DNA of 64,000 nucleotides from Microplitis mediator (taxonomy: Eukaryota > Arthropoda > Insecta > Hymenoptera > Braconidae): assembly GCF_029852145.1 (NCBI RefSeq), contig NC_079971.1, positions 14,658,667-14,722,666 of the forward strand, in the 5' to 3' direction. Below, in pieces: positions 24,935-36,757 of the stretch (positions are counted from its first letter, which is position 1; the number at the start of each line of letters is the position of its first letter). The position numbers and the translations under genes are program-made. The notes under the pieces were generated by a model that saw only the letters and a program-made list of their open reading frames with translations, did no database searches and was not told the DNA's origin.

Positions 24935-25005
24935 GCCCGAACTGGGAATCGAATCCAGACCATGTCGGTATCGCACCGAGTGCTCTACCAGTTGAGCTAT
25001 CCAGC
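24935..25005 (-). tRNA. tRNA-like sequence, pseudo-tRNA, copy 3
   Basis: Seventy-one nt with D, anticodon-type and T arms as in copies 1 and 2, in the same orientation as copy 2. Confidence 0.5.
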
Positions 25006-25090
25006 ACTATATTATATTCCGTTCAATTTGATCTATAACTTATTGAGCCACACCGTCCATCGTACAGTAATACACCATTTAAATATAGTG

Positions 25091-25583
25091 GAAACCTGAA
25101 CAAACACGTGTCAGTAACAACGAGGTACGATCCAGAATTATTAAACTTAATTGCTGCATAAGACGTTTTTGGAAATTACGAAATTGTTAATAAATAAGTA
25201 TTCCGAATTTCTGGTGCTTCATTTGGTATTCACCGACTTATAAACAATAAATATTTAATTAATAAATTACAAATTGACGTGAAAAATCCGTGCAGAGGAT
25301 TTCTCGTACGGAACCGATACTGGTGATAAAACTTTTCGCGTGCGGATATACATAATTAATTGAAACTAGGTCAATTAATTAATCATCACCGACGCAGACT
25401 AGTGATCGAGCAAGCTAAATACGTCAATCAAGTAGCTGTTGTGGTCATCCCTCATCTGTTGAGGATTTGAGATGCCGTTCCCGGCCTGCCATTGTGATTT
25501 CATCGACCACGTGGAGACAATAGTATTGGACTTCGAGGTCATCGACCGGTGAGCGTGTCCGATTAGTTTATTTCGAGAAATAA
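25091..25583 (-). other. Leader or gag start of a truncated LTR element, uncertain
   Basis: Lies downstream (minus strand) of a likely LTR and primer site. A 67-codon minus-strand ORF (25399-25602) starts within the primer site; no gag motif is seen. The remaining sequence has no match that I recognise. Confidence 0.25.
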
Positions 25584-25601
25584 CTCGAGTTGACGCCACC
25601 A
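25584..25601 (-). promoter_or_regulatory. Possible primer binding site
   Basis: On the minus strand it reads TGGTGGCGTCAACTCGAG, starting with the TGG expected of a primer site and abutting the likely LTR end. I cannot assign the tRNA. Confidence 0.4.
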
Positions 25602-26473
25602 TTTAGTTGTAAAATAATGTAACGTGATAACAGATACAATAGCGTTAGTGCGTTATCCATTTCGAATTATTCCGCTGGTACAATTGTAATTTGTGGTTGT
25701 GAGTTGATACCGTGATTATACGGAACGGATAAAGTTCAGGACCAACGTCGTTATATTAAATATAATTGTCAATTTTTTTTTCTATTTAATTTGATTCAAT
25801 TCTGCGTATGTCGAGTCTCGTTATTCGGTTTTCTTTACTTATTATTACCAAATCCGGATTATTATTAGCAGTAATTTTTTTTGGCTCTGTGTTTTGTAAG
25901 GATAACAGTTCAACGTAAATTGTAGTTGCAAGCGTCGAGTTACCGACTGTTGCGGATGTCAAGTAAATTGACATCAGGTTGCCGTCAAGTTGTGAGTCAG
26001 GGTAATACCCTGAGTATTGGTTTTATAATAAGTAAGTCGTGTCATAATTATTATATTTTATTTTTTTTTCGTTGTTTGATTATATCAAGTTCTTCTCATT
26101 TGTTTTAATTACAAATATCGAGTCAATTGCCGAATCCGGCTAGTCAAATTATTTGGAGAGAGAGTAATACGAATTACTGTTCGTGCAATTATGCCGACTA
26201 ATACTGTATTATCGATTTACCGAGTGATTTAATATTTTATAATAAAATATACCGATTGATTATTAATTTCCGACCGATAATTATTTAAGATATGTTGAGT
26301 GCCTTTCCTACTCCCAATTCGCCACCCTGAGCCGACGACAACGACGATCGTGAACTTCGGTGAGTTCAAACTTACCTGGCGCCCAACCATCGTAGAAGCC
26401 GAAACAGGTAAGCCAGCTCGAGTGTGCGGGGAGAGTTGACCTGACGGACCCCAAGTGAACTAAATAACCGGTT

Positions 26474-26479
<6 letters not shown>
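25602..26479 (-). mobile_element. Likely 5' LTR of a truncated retroelement
   Basis: On the minus strand it begins TGTTGTAACCGG and ends TTTTACAACTAAA, near-inverted ends, immediately before the possible primer site. The outer end falls at a TA microsatellite. No second LTR copy is in the window. An alternative reading is a plus-strand element, because TGGCGCCCAACC at about 26379 resembles another primer site. Confidence 0.4.

Positions 26480-26546
<67 letters not shown>
26480..26546. repeat. TA microsatellite
   Basis: About 65 bp of nearly pure (TA)n between two LTRs. Confidence 0.95.
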
Positions 26547-26548
<2 letters not shown>

Positions 26549-26549
<1 letters not shown>

Positions 26550-29500
26550 GTTATGTCCCAAAAATGGTAGCTTGTACCGTAATATTTTGGACAAATTATT
26601 ATTTTTATTATTTTCGGCCCTAGTCTTTCGACCAATAGACCGGGATCCCACTGAGTGTAATTATCTGGGAGGTGTGTTGAAATAAAAATGTTTGATGTAC
26701 AAATTAAATTACTATATATTATAAAATCGAAAAATTCGATGATACGAATACAATAAACTTGATATTATTTTCTGAAAGTATTAGGTGGCTAGTCAGCCGA
26801 CTCTAATTTACAATAAGATTCGTTTTAATAATTAGAGAGGACTATAGAATTTTGAATACAATACAACTTTTACGATATTTCCGTGTGTTGGAAATGTTTT
26901 TGATTTTAATACAACATAAACTTAAAAATTAAAGTACCTGTAGTCGCAGTAACTGGATGTTTGTACGATCGTAATTTTTACTGACTCTAGGTATTACCTT
27001 TGCTAACAATTTACTTTAACAGTTGAATTTAAACTTATAAAACCACTAATTTAAAGAAAATTCTTAATAATGTAAGTGTGCGGACACTTGTATAATATGA
27101 ACTAGTACGGAACTAGTGTGAAAGCGTGAGGACGCTGTATGTAGAACTGAACTAAACTAATGGAAAAAATTAAAGGATCAAAAAAAAATTCCAAATTTTT
27201 GGGCGATTTTCAACAGGCTCTAACTTTGAGAGAAATAATCGTACAAAAAATGAAAAAAAAAGGAAATTGTAGCTCCAAGTGTCTATTTTTTGGATTAGAG
27301 CTTTAAAATTTTTTAGAATTAGCAGTTTTTGAGTAATCTTAGAAAAACCAGCGACAAAAAAATTTTTTTTGAATTTAATGACTGAGAGATCAGTAAAATC
27401 ACGGAATGCAGCGACGTAAACGTATGAAAATTAATTGGGTGTTGGTTTTGTAAAATTCCTGAAGTTATTCCAAAAAACAATTTTTTTGAAAAAATTTTTT
27501 TCTTTGAAAATTTTGTTCCGAAAAAACAGTTTTTTCTTTTTTGGAAATTTAAGCACTGTCTGCAATAAAATTGTGGAGAAAGCTCAGAAAAAATGTTTGT
27601 TTTCATCTTGTTAAAGATTATGAGCTTTTCAGAGCAAAAAACGTGATCCTTTAATTTTTTCAAAAATTTGATCGAGTGAAACAAATAAACGGCTGGTTGG
27701 ATTAATCTGGCTCTCTGCAAGGTTTTTGTGGACATATTGAACTGTAAAATGCACAGTCAACATTATCGATTTCCACAATATTTTCGTTTCAGCGCTTAAT
27801 TTTCCAAAAAACCACAAAAAGCCCTTTTTTTGTGGCATTTTTAAATTCATGTGACGATAGGAAAAAATTTTTTTTTCAAAAAAGCAATGGCTTATCGATG
27901 AAGGGAATTTATCCAAGTTTTTAAAACCCACTATTAACTTTCTGTGCGATCATTGGTTTCTGAGATATCGATAATCAAAGACAAAAGGATCTTTTTCCAT
28001 TTGAAGACCCATATCTCGGCGAGAAGTGGACGTATCAAGGTCCATAAAAAAAGAAATTAAAGCTGAATAATGAAGGTGTCAAGGTATAAAGACCAAAAAA
28101 AAAAAAAATTAAAAAAATTTGAAAATTTTTTTGTCGCTGGTTTTTCTAAGATTACTCAAAAACTGCTAACGCTAAAAAATTTTAATGCTCTAATCCACAA
28201 AATAGACACTTGGAGCTACAATTTCCTTTCTTTCATTTTTTGTACGACCATTTCTCTCAAAATTAGGGCCTGTTGAAAATCGCCCAAAAATTTGGAATTT
28301 TTTTTTGATCCTTTAATTTTTTTCATTAGTGTAGTACGGAACTAGCGTAAATAAAATTTAAGTGTGAGAACACTTGTATAAAGCTGAACTAGTACGGAAC
28401 TAGTGTAACTTAAATTTTGTGAAGACACTGTGACTTGAACTTCACTGCCTCAATGGACCTCTTGTCCGGGACTAACTATTTTTTGTTTTAAGACCTTTTT
28501 TATAATTTCTTATCGGATCCTATTTCGTCTATTGTTTGGGGGAAACTGTGTCCAATCGGAACACAGTTCCTATGGGTCCTTTCCTTTTCTCTAAGATTTG
28601 CACCTTAGGAAAGCGTTAAGGGCACACCCCTATGTGGGCCTATGTGCGTGCGCACCCACACATCCATCCACATGTACAATATTTTTTACTTATAACAATA
28701 TTTTAAATTTAAATGTTTAAATTTATTTATTATTCTTTGTAACATTATGATTTGTTAACTTAAAGTATTAATTTTAATTACCATTATATTTTTTTGATTG
28801 GCGTTGAGCTTATATTATTTATTTGTCGTTTAAATTTATTTATAATTATCGTTTTTAAATTTGTTTATTATACTTTGTAATAAATTTATTTATTATACCT
28901 TGTAATATTATGATTGGTTAACTTTAAAATATCAATTTTAGTTAGCATTATATTTTCTTGATTGGCGTTGGGCCTATATTATTTATTTATTGTTATAAAT
29001 TTTCTACTATTTTTGTTAGTCAATTAAATCCTAATTTAAATTTAAAATAGGTGGCTAGCAGCCGACTCTATTTATTTGATTATTAGTTATTCTTTTAATA
29101 TTTGAAGCTAAGAAATATTACGTTTTAGAAATTATTTATTTGGTTATTAATTATTTTTTTTAGAATTTCATTATTTGAATATTACGTGTTAAAAATTATT
29201 TATTCGATTGTTATTTATTCTTTTAAATTGTTTATTTGAATATTTTTTTATTTTAAGAAGTATTTGAAAATTTTTTATATTTTATGTAATGACTATTTCG
29301 TCATCAAAATTTAATTTTTCTATTTGCTTTATGATGCCAAGATGTCTCGACAAAAGTGCACTCAAAGATAAATTGAGGGATTAAGATTATTTTTATTTAT
29401 AACTAAAAATATATTCCACGTACACTTTTTTGATAAAAATATTTTTGGGTTTCTACGAAAAATGTTTCAGCTGGCCTTTGGGCCTTTACAATCGCCCGAG

Positions 29501-29731
29501 GGGTCATTAAAATTACATTTAGGTGTTTGCTCTAGCATTTCAAAAAAATGTCAAAGCAAACAAGTCTTAATCCCTAAAAAGCATTTTACATTCGTCATGT
29601 CTTATCACTAAATATTATCGAAACATAAAAATGATAATAAAAAAATAAAATCTGGTCGTCGGCTCAATTTTAATAAATAAAACAGAAATTAAAAATAAAA
29701 TACAACGTTCAGCATTTTAGCTGGACGTAAC

Positions 29732-29732
<1 letters not shown>
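26549..29732 (+). mobile_element. Solo LTR (LTR4) interrupted by a foldback element
   Basis: Starts TGTTATGTCC and ends GGACGTAACA, nearly the same terminal motif as element 1 (TGTTATGTCC...GGACATAACA). ATTA at 26545-26548 and at 29733-29736 is a 4-bp target duplication. Without the nested foldback (27156-28330) it is about 2.0 kb. It contains several short-loop hairpins (see findings). Strand is assumed from similarity to element 1. The last 1.3 kb is very AT-rich and non-coding. Confidence 0.7.
27156..28330. mobile_element. Foldback element, family C
   Basis: Ends ACTAATGGAAAAAATTAAAGG and its partner CCTTTAATTTTTTTCATTAGT are inverted, and the arms stay complementary over hundreds of bases (for example AAATTTTTGGGCGATTTT on both sides). 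The termini resemble family B (AAAAAATTRAAGGA then WCAAAAAA). The 100- and 138-codon frames inside (27319-27931) are by-products with no protein signature. Confidence 0.75.

Positions 29733-29821
<89 letters not shown>
29733..29821. repeat. TA microsatellite
   Basis: About 85 bp of (TA)n directly after LTR4. Confidence 0.95.
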
Positions 29822-29824
<3 letters not shown>

Positions 29825-29834
29825 GGCTCATCAA

Positions 29835-30250
29835 AATTCTCATAAAAAAAAAGTCTTCTGATCGATTTTAAGAGCTTGACATTAAAATTAAAATAACTAG
29901 AAAACAATGCGGAATTTAGAAAAACTTTATTCAAAATAACTTCTATGGAATGTAATTGTCTACAAAAAAAATCCTATGATATTTTGTAATAGGTCTGATA
30001 GTTTCGCCGGAAAAGTAAGAAAATCTCAAAATTTCATATGAATTCGACCCACCTCAAATAACTTTTGAACAAATAGATTTATCGAAAAATGATAAGAATC
30101 ATCTTTTGTAGAGCATTCAATTCCGTACAAAAACATTCCTGCCAATAATTCTTATAATGCATCGTTAGCTACTTATGGAAATCAGAAAACGAAAAAAAAA
30201 ATTTTTCCACGTTATTCTTATGGAAAATAGAAAAGTGCGATGAGGAACCT
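29835..30250. repeat. Half copy of the family E module
   Basis: Matches the right arm of the 23430-24600 and 5740-6255 repeats (shared strings TAAGAGCTTGACATTAAAAT and GATAGTTTCGCCGGAAAAGTA). Only one arm is present. Confidence 0.55.
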
Positions 30251-30372
30251 CTTAATGTTAATATTAAGAGCTCTTATTTTCACAGGCGTCTTTTTTTATC
30301 TATATGAAACTTTCGAACCTGTTTGCGAGAAAAAAAAAAATTGTTATTTTTTGGATCACCCTAATATATATG

Positions 30373-31332
30373 TATTAGACTGGGCAAAAAAATTGACTAT
30401 TTTTTTATTTCTTAGCTATATCGAGAATATTATTCAGAATGACAAAAAAAAAATTTCATGATAGTTTGAGCCCTTGATATTAATTTTAAGAGGTCTATCA
30501 TTGCTATTTTTAATTTTAATTAATAATTTGATATTTTATGTCAGAACTGCTAAAACATTTTAGTTAAGAAAATTCATTACCATTTATTCTTATGTAAAAT
30601 TAAATTCCCTACAAAAAAGGTCTGATTGAAATTTTTCGTCAGACAAGCCGTTTCCGATGAATTAAGCTTAATAAATTGATATATTTTTTCGATTTAATAT
30701 TCTTACTTTTGAATTTTGTAACTGACGAATCAATAAATATCTAAAAAAAAACATGACAGATTTCTGAAGAAAATTTAATGCTCTACAAAAAAAGTCTCTT
30801 AACATTTTTTGCCCAATTTACTCCTTCGAAAGTTATTCAAGGTTGAAGTTGAGTCAAAACGATTTTAATAACCTGAAGAACTTACGAAGGATTGAATTTA
30901 GCAAAAAATGTTAAGAGACTTTTATTGTAGAATATTAAATTTCTTTCAAAAATCTGTCATAGTTTTTTTTTATATTTATTGATTCGGCAGTTACAAAATT
31001 CAAAAGTAAAAATGTTAAATCGAAAAAATATATCACTTTATTAAGCTTAATTAATCGGAAACGACTTGTCTGACAAAAATTTTCAATCAGACTTTTTTGT
31101 AGAGAAATGAATTTTACATAAGAATAAGTGGGAATGATTTTTTTTACTCTAACGTTATAGCAGTTCTGACGTGAAATATCCAATTATGATTTAAAATTAA
31201 AAATAGCAATGATAGACCTCTTAAAATTAATATTAAGAGCTCAAACTTTCATAAAATTTTATTTTTTGTCATCCTAAATAATATTCTCGATATAGCTAAG
31301 AAATAAGAAAATAGTCAATTTTTTTGGCCCAG

Positions 31333-31339
<7 letters not shown>
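30373..31339. mobile_element. Foldback element, family A, copy 2
   Basis: Same ends and internal modules as 1231-2199, with scattered differences. It is flanked by TA-rich DNA; the right flank is a 75-bp TA microsatellite. No ORF of its own. Confidence 0.8.

Positions 31340-31413
<74 letters not shown>
31338..31413. repeat. TA microsatellite
   Basis: (TA)n with one CATA interruption, between family A copy 2 and LTR5. Confidence 0.95.
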
Positions 31414-31417
<4 letters not shown>

Positions 31418-32134
31418 GGAAGACCAGTAACATGATGGGCATCACCCTGACCATCGGGTTTATTATTTTTGTCTGGCATTTTATTACAAATATAAACGAA
31501 TAATAATTACACAGAACAGTAATTTATTATTAAAGTATTATTCACAAATAGTAGTAACTAAACAAACAACATAACGAATATAATATCTCACAATTGTTAA
31601 TACGTACAGAATTACAACTAACACAATATTTGATACACATAAAATGATAACAATAAATAAATAATAATAAATGATATTAATCGTAGTATACAATCGCCCG
31701 ATAATATTAATAATTAAACTATGATTAAATAATATACGAGTACTACGGTAAACTAGGCTCGAGAACGAATCCACGGTCAACAGGAAAACTTGTACTCGCA
31801 CAACGAATGCTCAATCAGAACTGACCGACTCAACTAGTCCAAAAACTCTGTACTCTTCATAAAAAACCTTTTAGTCAGAAATATTTAAAGAAGGACAACA
31901 ATCTTATTATCTGACTATCTTGTCCTTTGTGTCTTACTATATCCATCCTGTGACCGTGGCTACGTTTGGTGAACAGATGTCACAGCGAGCCTAAGCCTCC
32001 CGTAATAAACATAATCTACTTAAGTTGTAAACAACTAGAGCTTAAGTTTTATTTAATTGTTACTGTAAAAACTAGTCTCGACTGTTAGGAATTTCCCGTC
32101 CCATTGGAAAACCCCATTTTATTCTTTCATCTAC

Positions 32135-32138
<4 letters not shown>
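31414..32138. mobile_element. Probable solo LTR (LTR5)
   Basis: 725 bp beginning TGTCGGAAG and ending CTACGACA, so TGTCG/CGACA are inverted. TATA flanks both sides, but this is within microsatellites, so the duplication is only consistent and not proof. Non-coding; the 87-codon minus-strand ORF has no signature. Element family unknown. Confidence 0.5.
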
Positions 32139-32194
<56 letters not shown>

Positions 32195-32201
32195 TATATA
32201 G
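32139..32201. repeat. TA microsatellite
   Basis: (TA)n with one GATA near the end. Confidence 0.95.
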
Positions 32202-32806
32202 TAATAATAATCAAAGCGATTACAATAGATTTCGAATAGCACAATAAAACACGTGTTGCATTAAGCGTCGGTGAATTTTCAATATTGGCTTCGTCTTCTT
32301 CTTCATCTCAACTTGAATGAGGGCGGAGCTTGAGGTGAGAATGAGACCGGTGGAGCCGCACTGTGCATGAAAACACGCCGACGCAACACTATTTCACTGC
32401 CCTCAAAGTAGCGACGATAAACGCAAACGCGGGAGATTTGAACAGAATAACACGTATAACATCATTTATCATTATTATTTTATTTTGTCATTTTATTCAT
32501 AAAATTGTTGTGGTAGCTAATATTCTGTGTGCATAACACTTATGAGATATAATTTTTATTATACTGTTTGTTAAGTTATTATTGTTTTTGGGTGACCTGA
32601 ATTTGAAGACAAAAAACTGAAAGGCATGGTTAAGAAATAAAACTTTTTTCGAGCTCGGAGGGCTCAAAAATACCAATGTATTCGAAGGTATTGTCGAGCG
32701 TAGAGAGCTCAAACATGTATTGACATCATCAATACATTCAAGCTCAAGAAGCTTGAAAACAGCGAGAGGTTTTGAAGTTGGCCAAGAGGGTCAACTGTTG
32801 TTTAGA
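32202..32806. other. Unassigned, ending in a family G fragment
   Basis: 32640-32800 has GAGCTC/CTCGAG-type palindromes and GGCCAAGAGGGTCAAC, resembling the right end of family G. The rest is unrecognised. Confidence 0.35.
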
Positions 32807-34533
32807 TACACTTATCCAAAAAATTGAAGGAACAAAAAAGTTTTATCAATTTTTTAGTGATTTTTGGAAAGCTGTATTTTCGTAAAAAATGATCGTATCA
32901 AAAAAACAAAAAAAGTAAATTGAAGCTTGAAATCTCTAGTTTAAAGATCTCTCAGCAAAATATTTTTTCGAGCCACGGTTTTTGCGGAATCATCAGAAAA
33001 AGGTCAGGACAAAATTTTTTTAAACTTATTGGTTTTATTTTTAAGGTCTACGGGGCCGGAAAAAATGTTTTAAAAAAAACAAATTTATGGCTCGTTTAGG
33101 AAATTCATTCAGCTACAATTTGCTTTTTTTTGATTCTCTGTACGACAATTTGCTGCTGAGTTATCAGCCTTTAAATGAAAAAGGATCCTTTTGTCTTTGA
33201 TTATTGATATCTCAGCAAATAATGGTCGCACAGTAATTTAAAGGACAGTTTAAAAACTTGAATAAATTTCCTACAAGCTCCATTTTCGATTTTTTCAAAA
33301 AAAAATTAATTTTTTATCCTTGATATCCATTTGAAAAACCCTTAAAAAATGGCCATTTTCTGGTTTTTTAGTCGACTCATCGCTACTCTGCAAATATTGA
33401 TGAAAACAATAATGTTGCCAGGTAATTTTACAGCTTAATGTACCCTCAAAAACCCTGGAAATTTTTAGATTGATCCATTGAACCGTTTGTACGGGCCGTT
33501 TGCTTAGAGTTTTACAAAACAATTGAAGGAACAAGTTTTGTTCCTTAATTTGTGTAATCATTACCAAAATGAAAAAATCAATTTTATTTCGGATTTTCTT
33601 TCATTTATGCATTAATTATTCAGTAAATGAAAGTTAAAAAAAAAAAAAAGTAAAAAATTCTTGTTTTATCTCTTTTTTCGGAAAAAATTTATTTTTTCTC
33701 TTTACCTTTCATTTACTGAATAACTAACGCAAAAATGAAAGAAAATCCGAAATAAAATTGATCTTTTTATTTTGGTAATGACTACACAAATTAAGGAACA
33801 AAACTCGTTCCTTTAATTGTTTTGTAAAACTTTAAGCAATCGGCCTGGACCAACGGTTCAATCGATTAATCTGAAAATTCCCAGGGTTTTTGAAAGTATA
33901 TCACGCCGTAAAATTACCTGGCAACATTGTTTTTTTTCATCAATATTTGCAGAGTAGCGATGAGTCGACTAAAAAACCAGAAAATGGCCATTTTTTAAGG
34001 GTTTTTCAAATGGATATCAAGGATGAAAAAAAATTTTTTTTTGAAAAAATCAAAAATGGAGCTTGTAGGGAATTTATTTAAGTTTCTCAAACTGTCCTTT
34101 AAATAACTGTGCGGCCATTATTTGCTGAGGTATCAATAATAAAAGACAAAAGGATCCTTTTTCATTTGAAGGCTGATATCTCAGCAGCAAATTAACGTAC
34201 AGAGAAACAAAAAAAAGCATATTGTAGCTGAATAAATTTTCTAAGCGAGCCATAAATTCGTTTTTTTTTTTTAATTTTTTCCAGCCCCGTCGACCTTAAA
34301 AACAAAACCAAAAAATTTAGAAAAATCTTGTCTTGACTTTTTTCTTATGATTCCGCAAAAACCATGGCTTGAAAAAATATTTTGCTGGAAGATCTTTAAA
34401 CTAGAGATTTCAAGCTTCAATTTGCTTTTTTTGTTTTTTTGATACGATCATTTTTCACGAAAATACAGCTTTCTAAATATCACTAAAAAATTTATAAAAT
34501 TTTTTTGTTCCTTTAATTTTTTGGATAAGTGTA
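32807..34533. mobile_element. Foldback element, family B, copy 1
   Basis: TACACTTATCCAAAAAATTG at the left returns as the inverted TTTTTTGGATAAGTGTA at the right. The arms are complementary for about 850 bp each with the centre near 33670. The TA at each end fits a TA duplication, as in Tc1/mariner-type movers. No transposase is present. A second copy starts at 63296. Confidence 0.8.
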
Positions 34534-34679
34534 TTTGTACATATCTTTGGCTAACAATAAATTGTCCGGAAATTTTGTTTGTAAAAAGATCAGACCTCAT
34601 TAATGATATGACTACTTTTTACTTCTTTTGATATATTTTTTATTACTACACCTTAATGAATAATTTTCCCGATTCTCCA

Positions 34680-35720
34680 CGTAAATACTTTTTTGGACAA
34701 ATTGCGAAAGGCGAAGTTTATTCGCAATTTATTCAGCCGAAACTGAATCCTGTTTGAAAACCACGATGCATCAACAGCTTGACATTAGGAAGTCACGAAA
34801 ATGATGAATATATAGTTAGAATCTCTCGTAATTACCTCTTGCCGAAAATGCGCTCTGAAATTACAGATTACGTGCAGTACTGCATCAAGTGCCAAGAGTA
34901 CAAGTCTTCGTAGCAATCTCCATCTGCCCCAATGGGAACAATCTCAGCTACATGTCCTCGGACATCATTGATCCAAAATCGATATCTACCCAAGAAATGG
35001 CATAGATACTATTTAGTAGATAGTAGTGTTCCTGGATAAATACACTAAAGAGGTAAAATCACTCCATTATGGGATCCCAAAGCATAATCAATTTGCATGA
35101 TCCTTGATGACCAGATTCAATGATTAAAACAGTTTAGCATCCAGTGAGAACGCCATCGTATTTGTCTTAGGGCAACCTTGTATAGCGTATTAATCGCGTA
35201 ATCTGCATAATGACTGCCCAATTCGTGAAGAAAAACTAGGAAACGTTGAATAAACTGTTATCTGCACTAATGTTTGCTTACAATACAGCGAAACATGTCG
35301 TGACGTAGTTTTCGCCAGCCTATTTGAACTATGGCTGAGAGACCCTGCCACTGGTATCGGTATAAGCACTGAGTAATGCCGGATCAGTACGCCGTACGAT
35401 CCACACCACACCGTAAAATCATTGAAAGAAAGCATGGAATTCGTGAATGACAATCTAGCTCAGGTGTACGAGCGCCAGGCTATGCACTACAACCGGAAAA
35501 GGAGATCATGACAACTTAAATTCAGCGATTCAGTAAGCAAAAGAGAGCACCACTTGCCTTCGGCAGGGGAAAATTTTTCGGCGAAGCTGGCTATCAAGTT
35601 TTCTACGGATTTCAAGATCTCGAAAGTCGTAGGTCCGTTGAATCAGACCCAATGAATGAAGAAATTGGCGACAATCACGTAACATGGTCTATAACGGAAC
35701 GCGGGGTGGCTAACCACATA
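34680..35720 (+). pseudogene. Gypsy integrase relic
   Basis: In several plus-strand frames interrupted by stops I can read integrase parts in the correct order. First is the second half of the HHCC finger (YCIKCQEYK, about 34880), then a degraded core. An AYNTAKH-like block follows (about 35270), then FSPAYLNYG (about 35305), and a C-terminal HHLPSAGENFSAKLA followed by FKISKVVGP (about 35550-35635), typical of gypsy integrases. The catalytic residues cannot be read with confidence. Many stops and shifts show an old, dead copy. RT is not present upstream; family B lies there instead. Confidence 0.65.
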
Positions 35721-35782
35721 ATAGAATCTTGGGTTCATTCCGAATCTAACCTCAACCGGAAACAATGTTGATAATATAGTTA

Positions 35783-36757
35783 TGTTACGTTTTCGCTGCA
35801 CGATGTTGATGTTGAGCTCAGCTAGTTCTGTAGTATTTCTAGGTATTGGGTTCTCGACAGCAAATCAGCTCACGGTGACCCGAAATAACTGGTTGTATTT
35901 TAGATATAACAATAACTTTATTCACAATTGATAGTTATAGAATTTAGAAATTGAAAGTATACACTTAATATACAAATGATGTATGTTCAATAGTCAAACT
36001 TACAGAAGGTATGACTATGGACTTGATAGTTTAATAAGCTCTGATATCAAAGATCTGGTGTTCAGAGTTTAAGTGCGTATGAGTCTAAGTCTAATGTGTC
36101 TGAGACTAATGTGTGTAATGAATGAGTGTTCCTGCTCTGAGAGCGAGGGTTTTTATAAGGTATTCTAATCACCAAAAATAGTGGGATTGAGAGTTATTAA
36201 GCGGGGTTGAATTGTTGATCAGAGTTCACACTCAGTGGTCATTGAACTCGTCATTGCTTATCAGCGCGAGGCGATTGGGCATGAGACCCATGCGTCGAGC
36301 GCGAGAAGGGATTTAATCCTCGGCTGATGTAATTTCTGAGAAAAGTTATTTATTTAAAAGTCAAAGTCCATTTTCATATCATCTGCGTTTGTTACAAATT
36401 ATTACTAATAGTTTATACAGCTGTGTTTTTAAAATGATTAAATTATCTCTAGTTGAATATACTTGAAGATTATTATGAAAAATATTCTCATACGTGGGAT
36501 TAAGTACATCCGGTGATAGTTTATTATTTGATTATTGATTCGGAAAATACACGTATGTTAAAGATATTCTTATTTTATACAATTTTAACGATGGAGTAAT
36601 TCTTATGATATATAATATTCTTACGTTATTATAATTATCTACTTAAGGTACTCTAATTGTTGGTAATTAGGGTGCCTTATTTTGAGAATAGACTTTAGGT
36701 CGATAAAATAATATAGTGAGCTGAGAACGGGCCCTGCTTGACAGCCAGGATATAACA
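35783..36757 (-). mobile_element. Probable LTR, minus orientation
   Basis: 975 bp starting TGTTACG and ending ATATAACA. Flanks GTTA and GTCA could be a diverged 4-bp duplication. On the minus strand TATAAAAACCC (about 36150) precedes initiator-like ACTCATT about 30 bp later, and AATAAA follows downstream near 35915. No primer site is found next to it, so it may be a solo LTR. The relation to the adjacent integrase relic is unclear. Confidence 0.45.

Larger units (their letters stand above)
22281..25090. repeat. tRNA-like repeat units, one inverted pair plus a tandem copy
   Basis: A unit of about 225 bp contains ATTGAGAAGGTTTGCATG, TTTAGGTTTCCACT, a CCGTACGATGGAC block and a 71-nt tRNA-like sequence. 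One unit is on the plus strand (22281-22550). A head-to-head copy follows on the minus strand (22560-22832), and a third copy (24896-25090, minus) continues in tandem after an interruption by the 22833-24895 element. Removing that insertion gives a tandem period of about 223 bp. Confidence 0.75.

Noticed and set aside
27319..27931. Two minus-strand ORFs of 138 and 100 codons
   Set aside because: They lie in one arm of foldback family C; their Lys/Phe-rich content reflects A/T runs and the partner arm is not coding.
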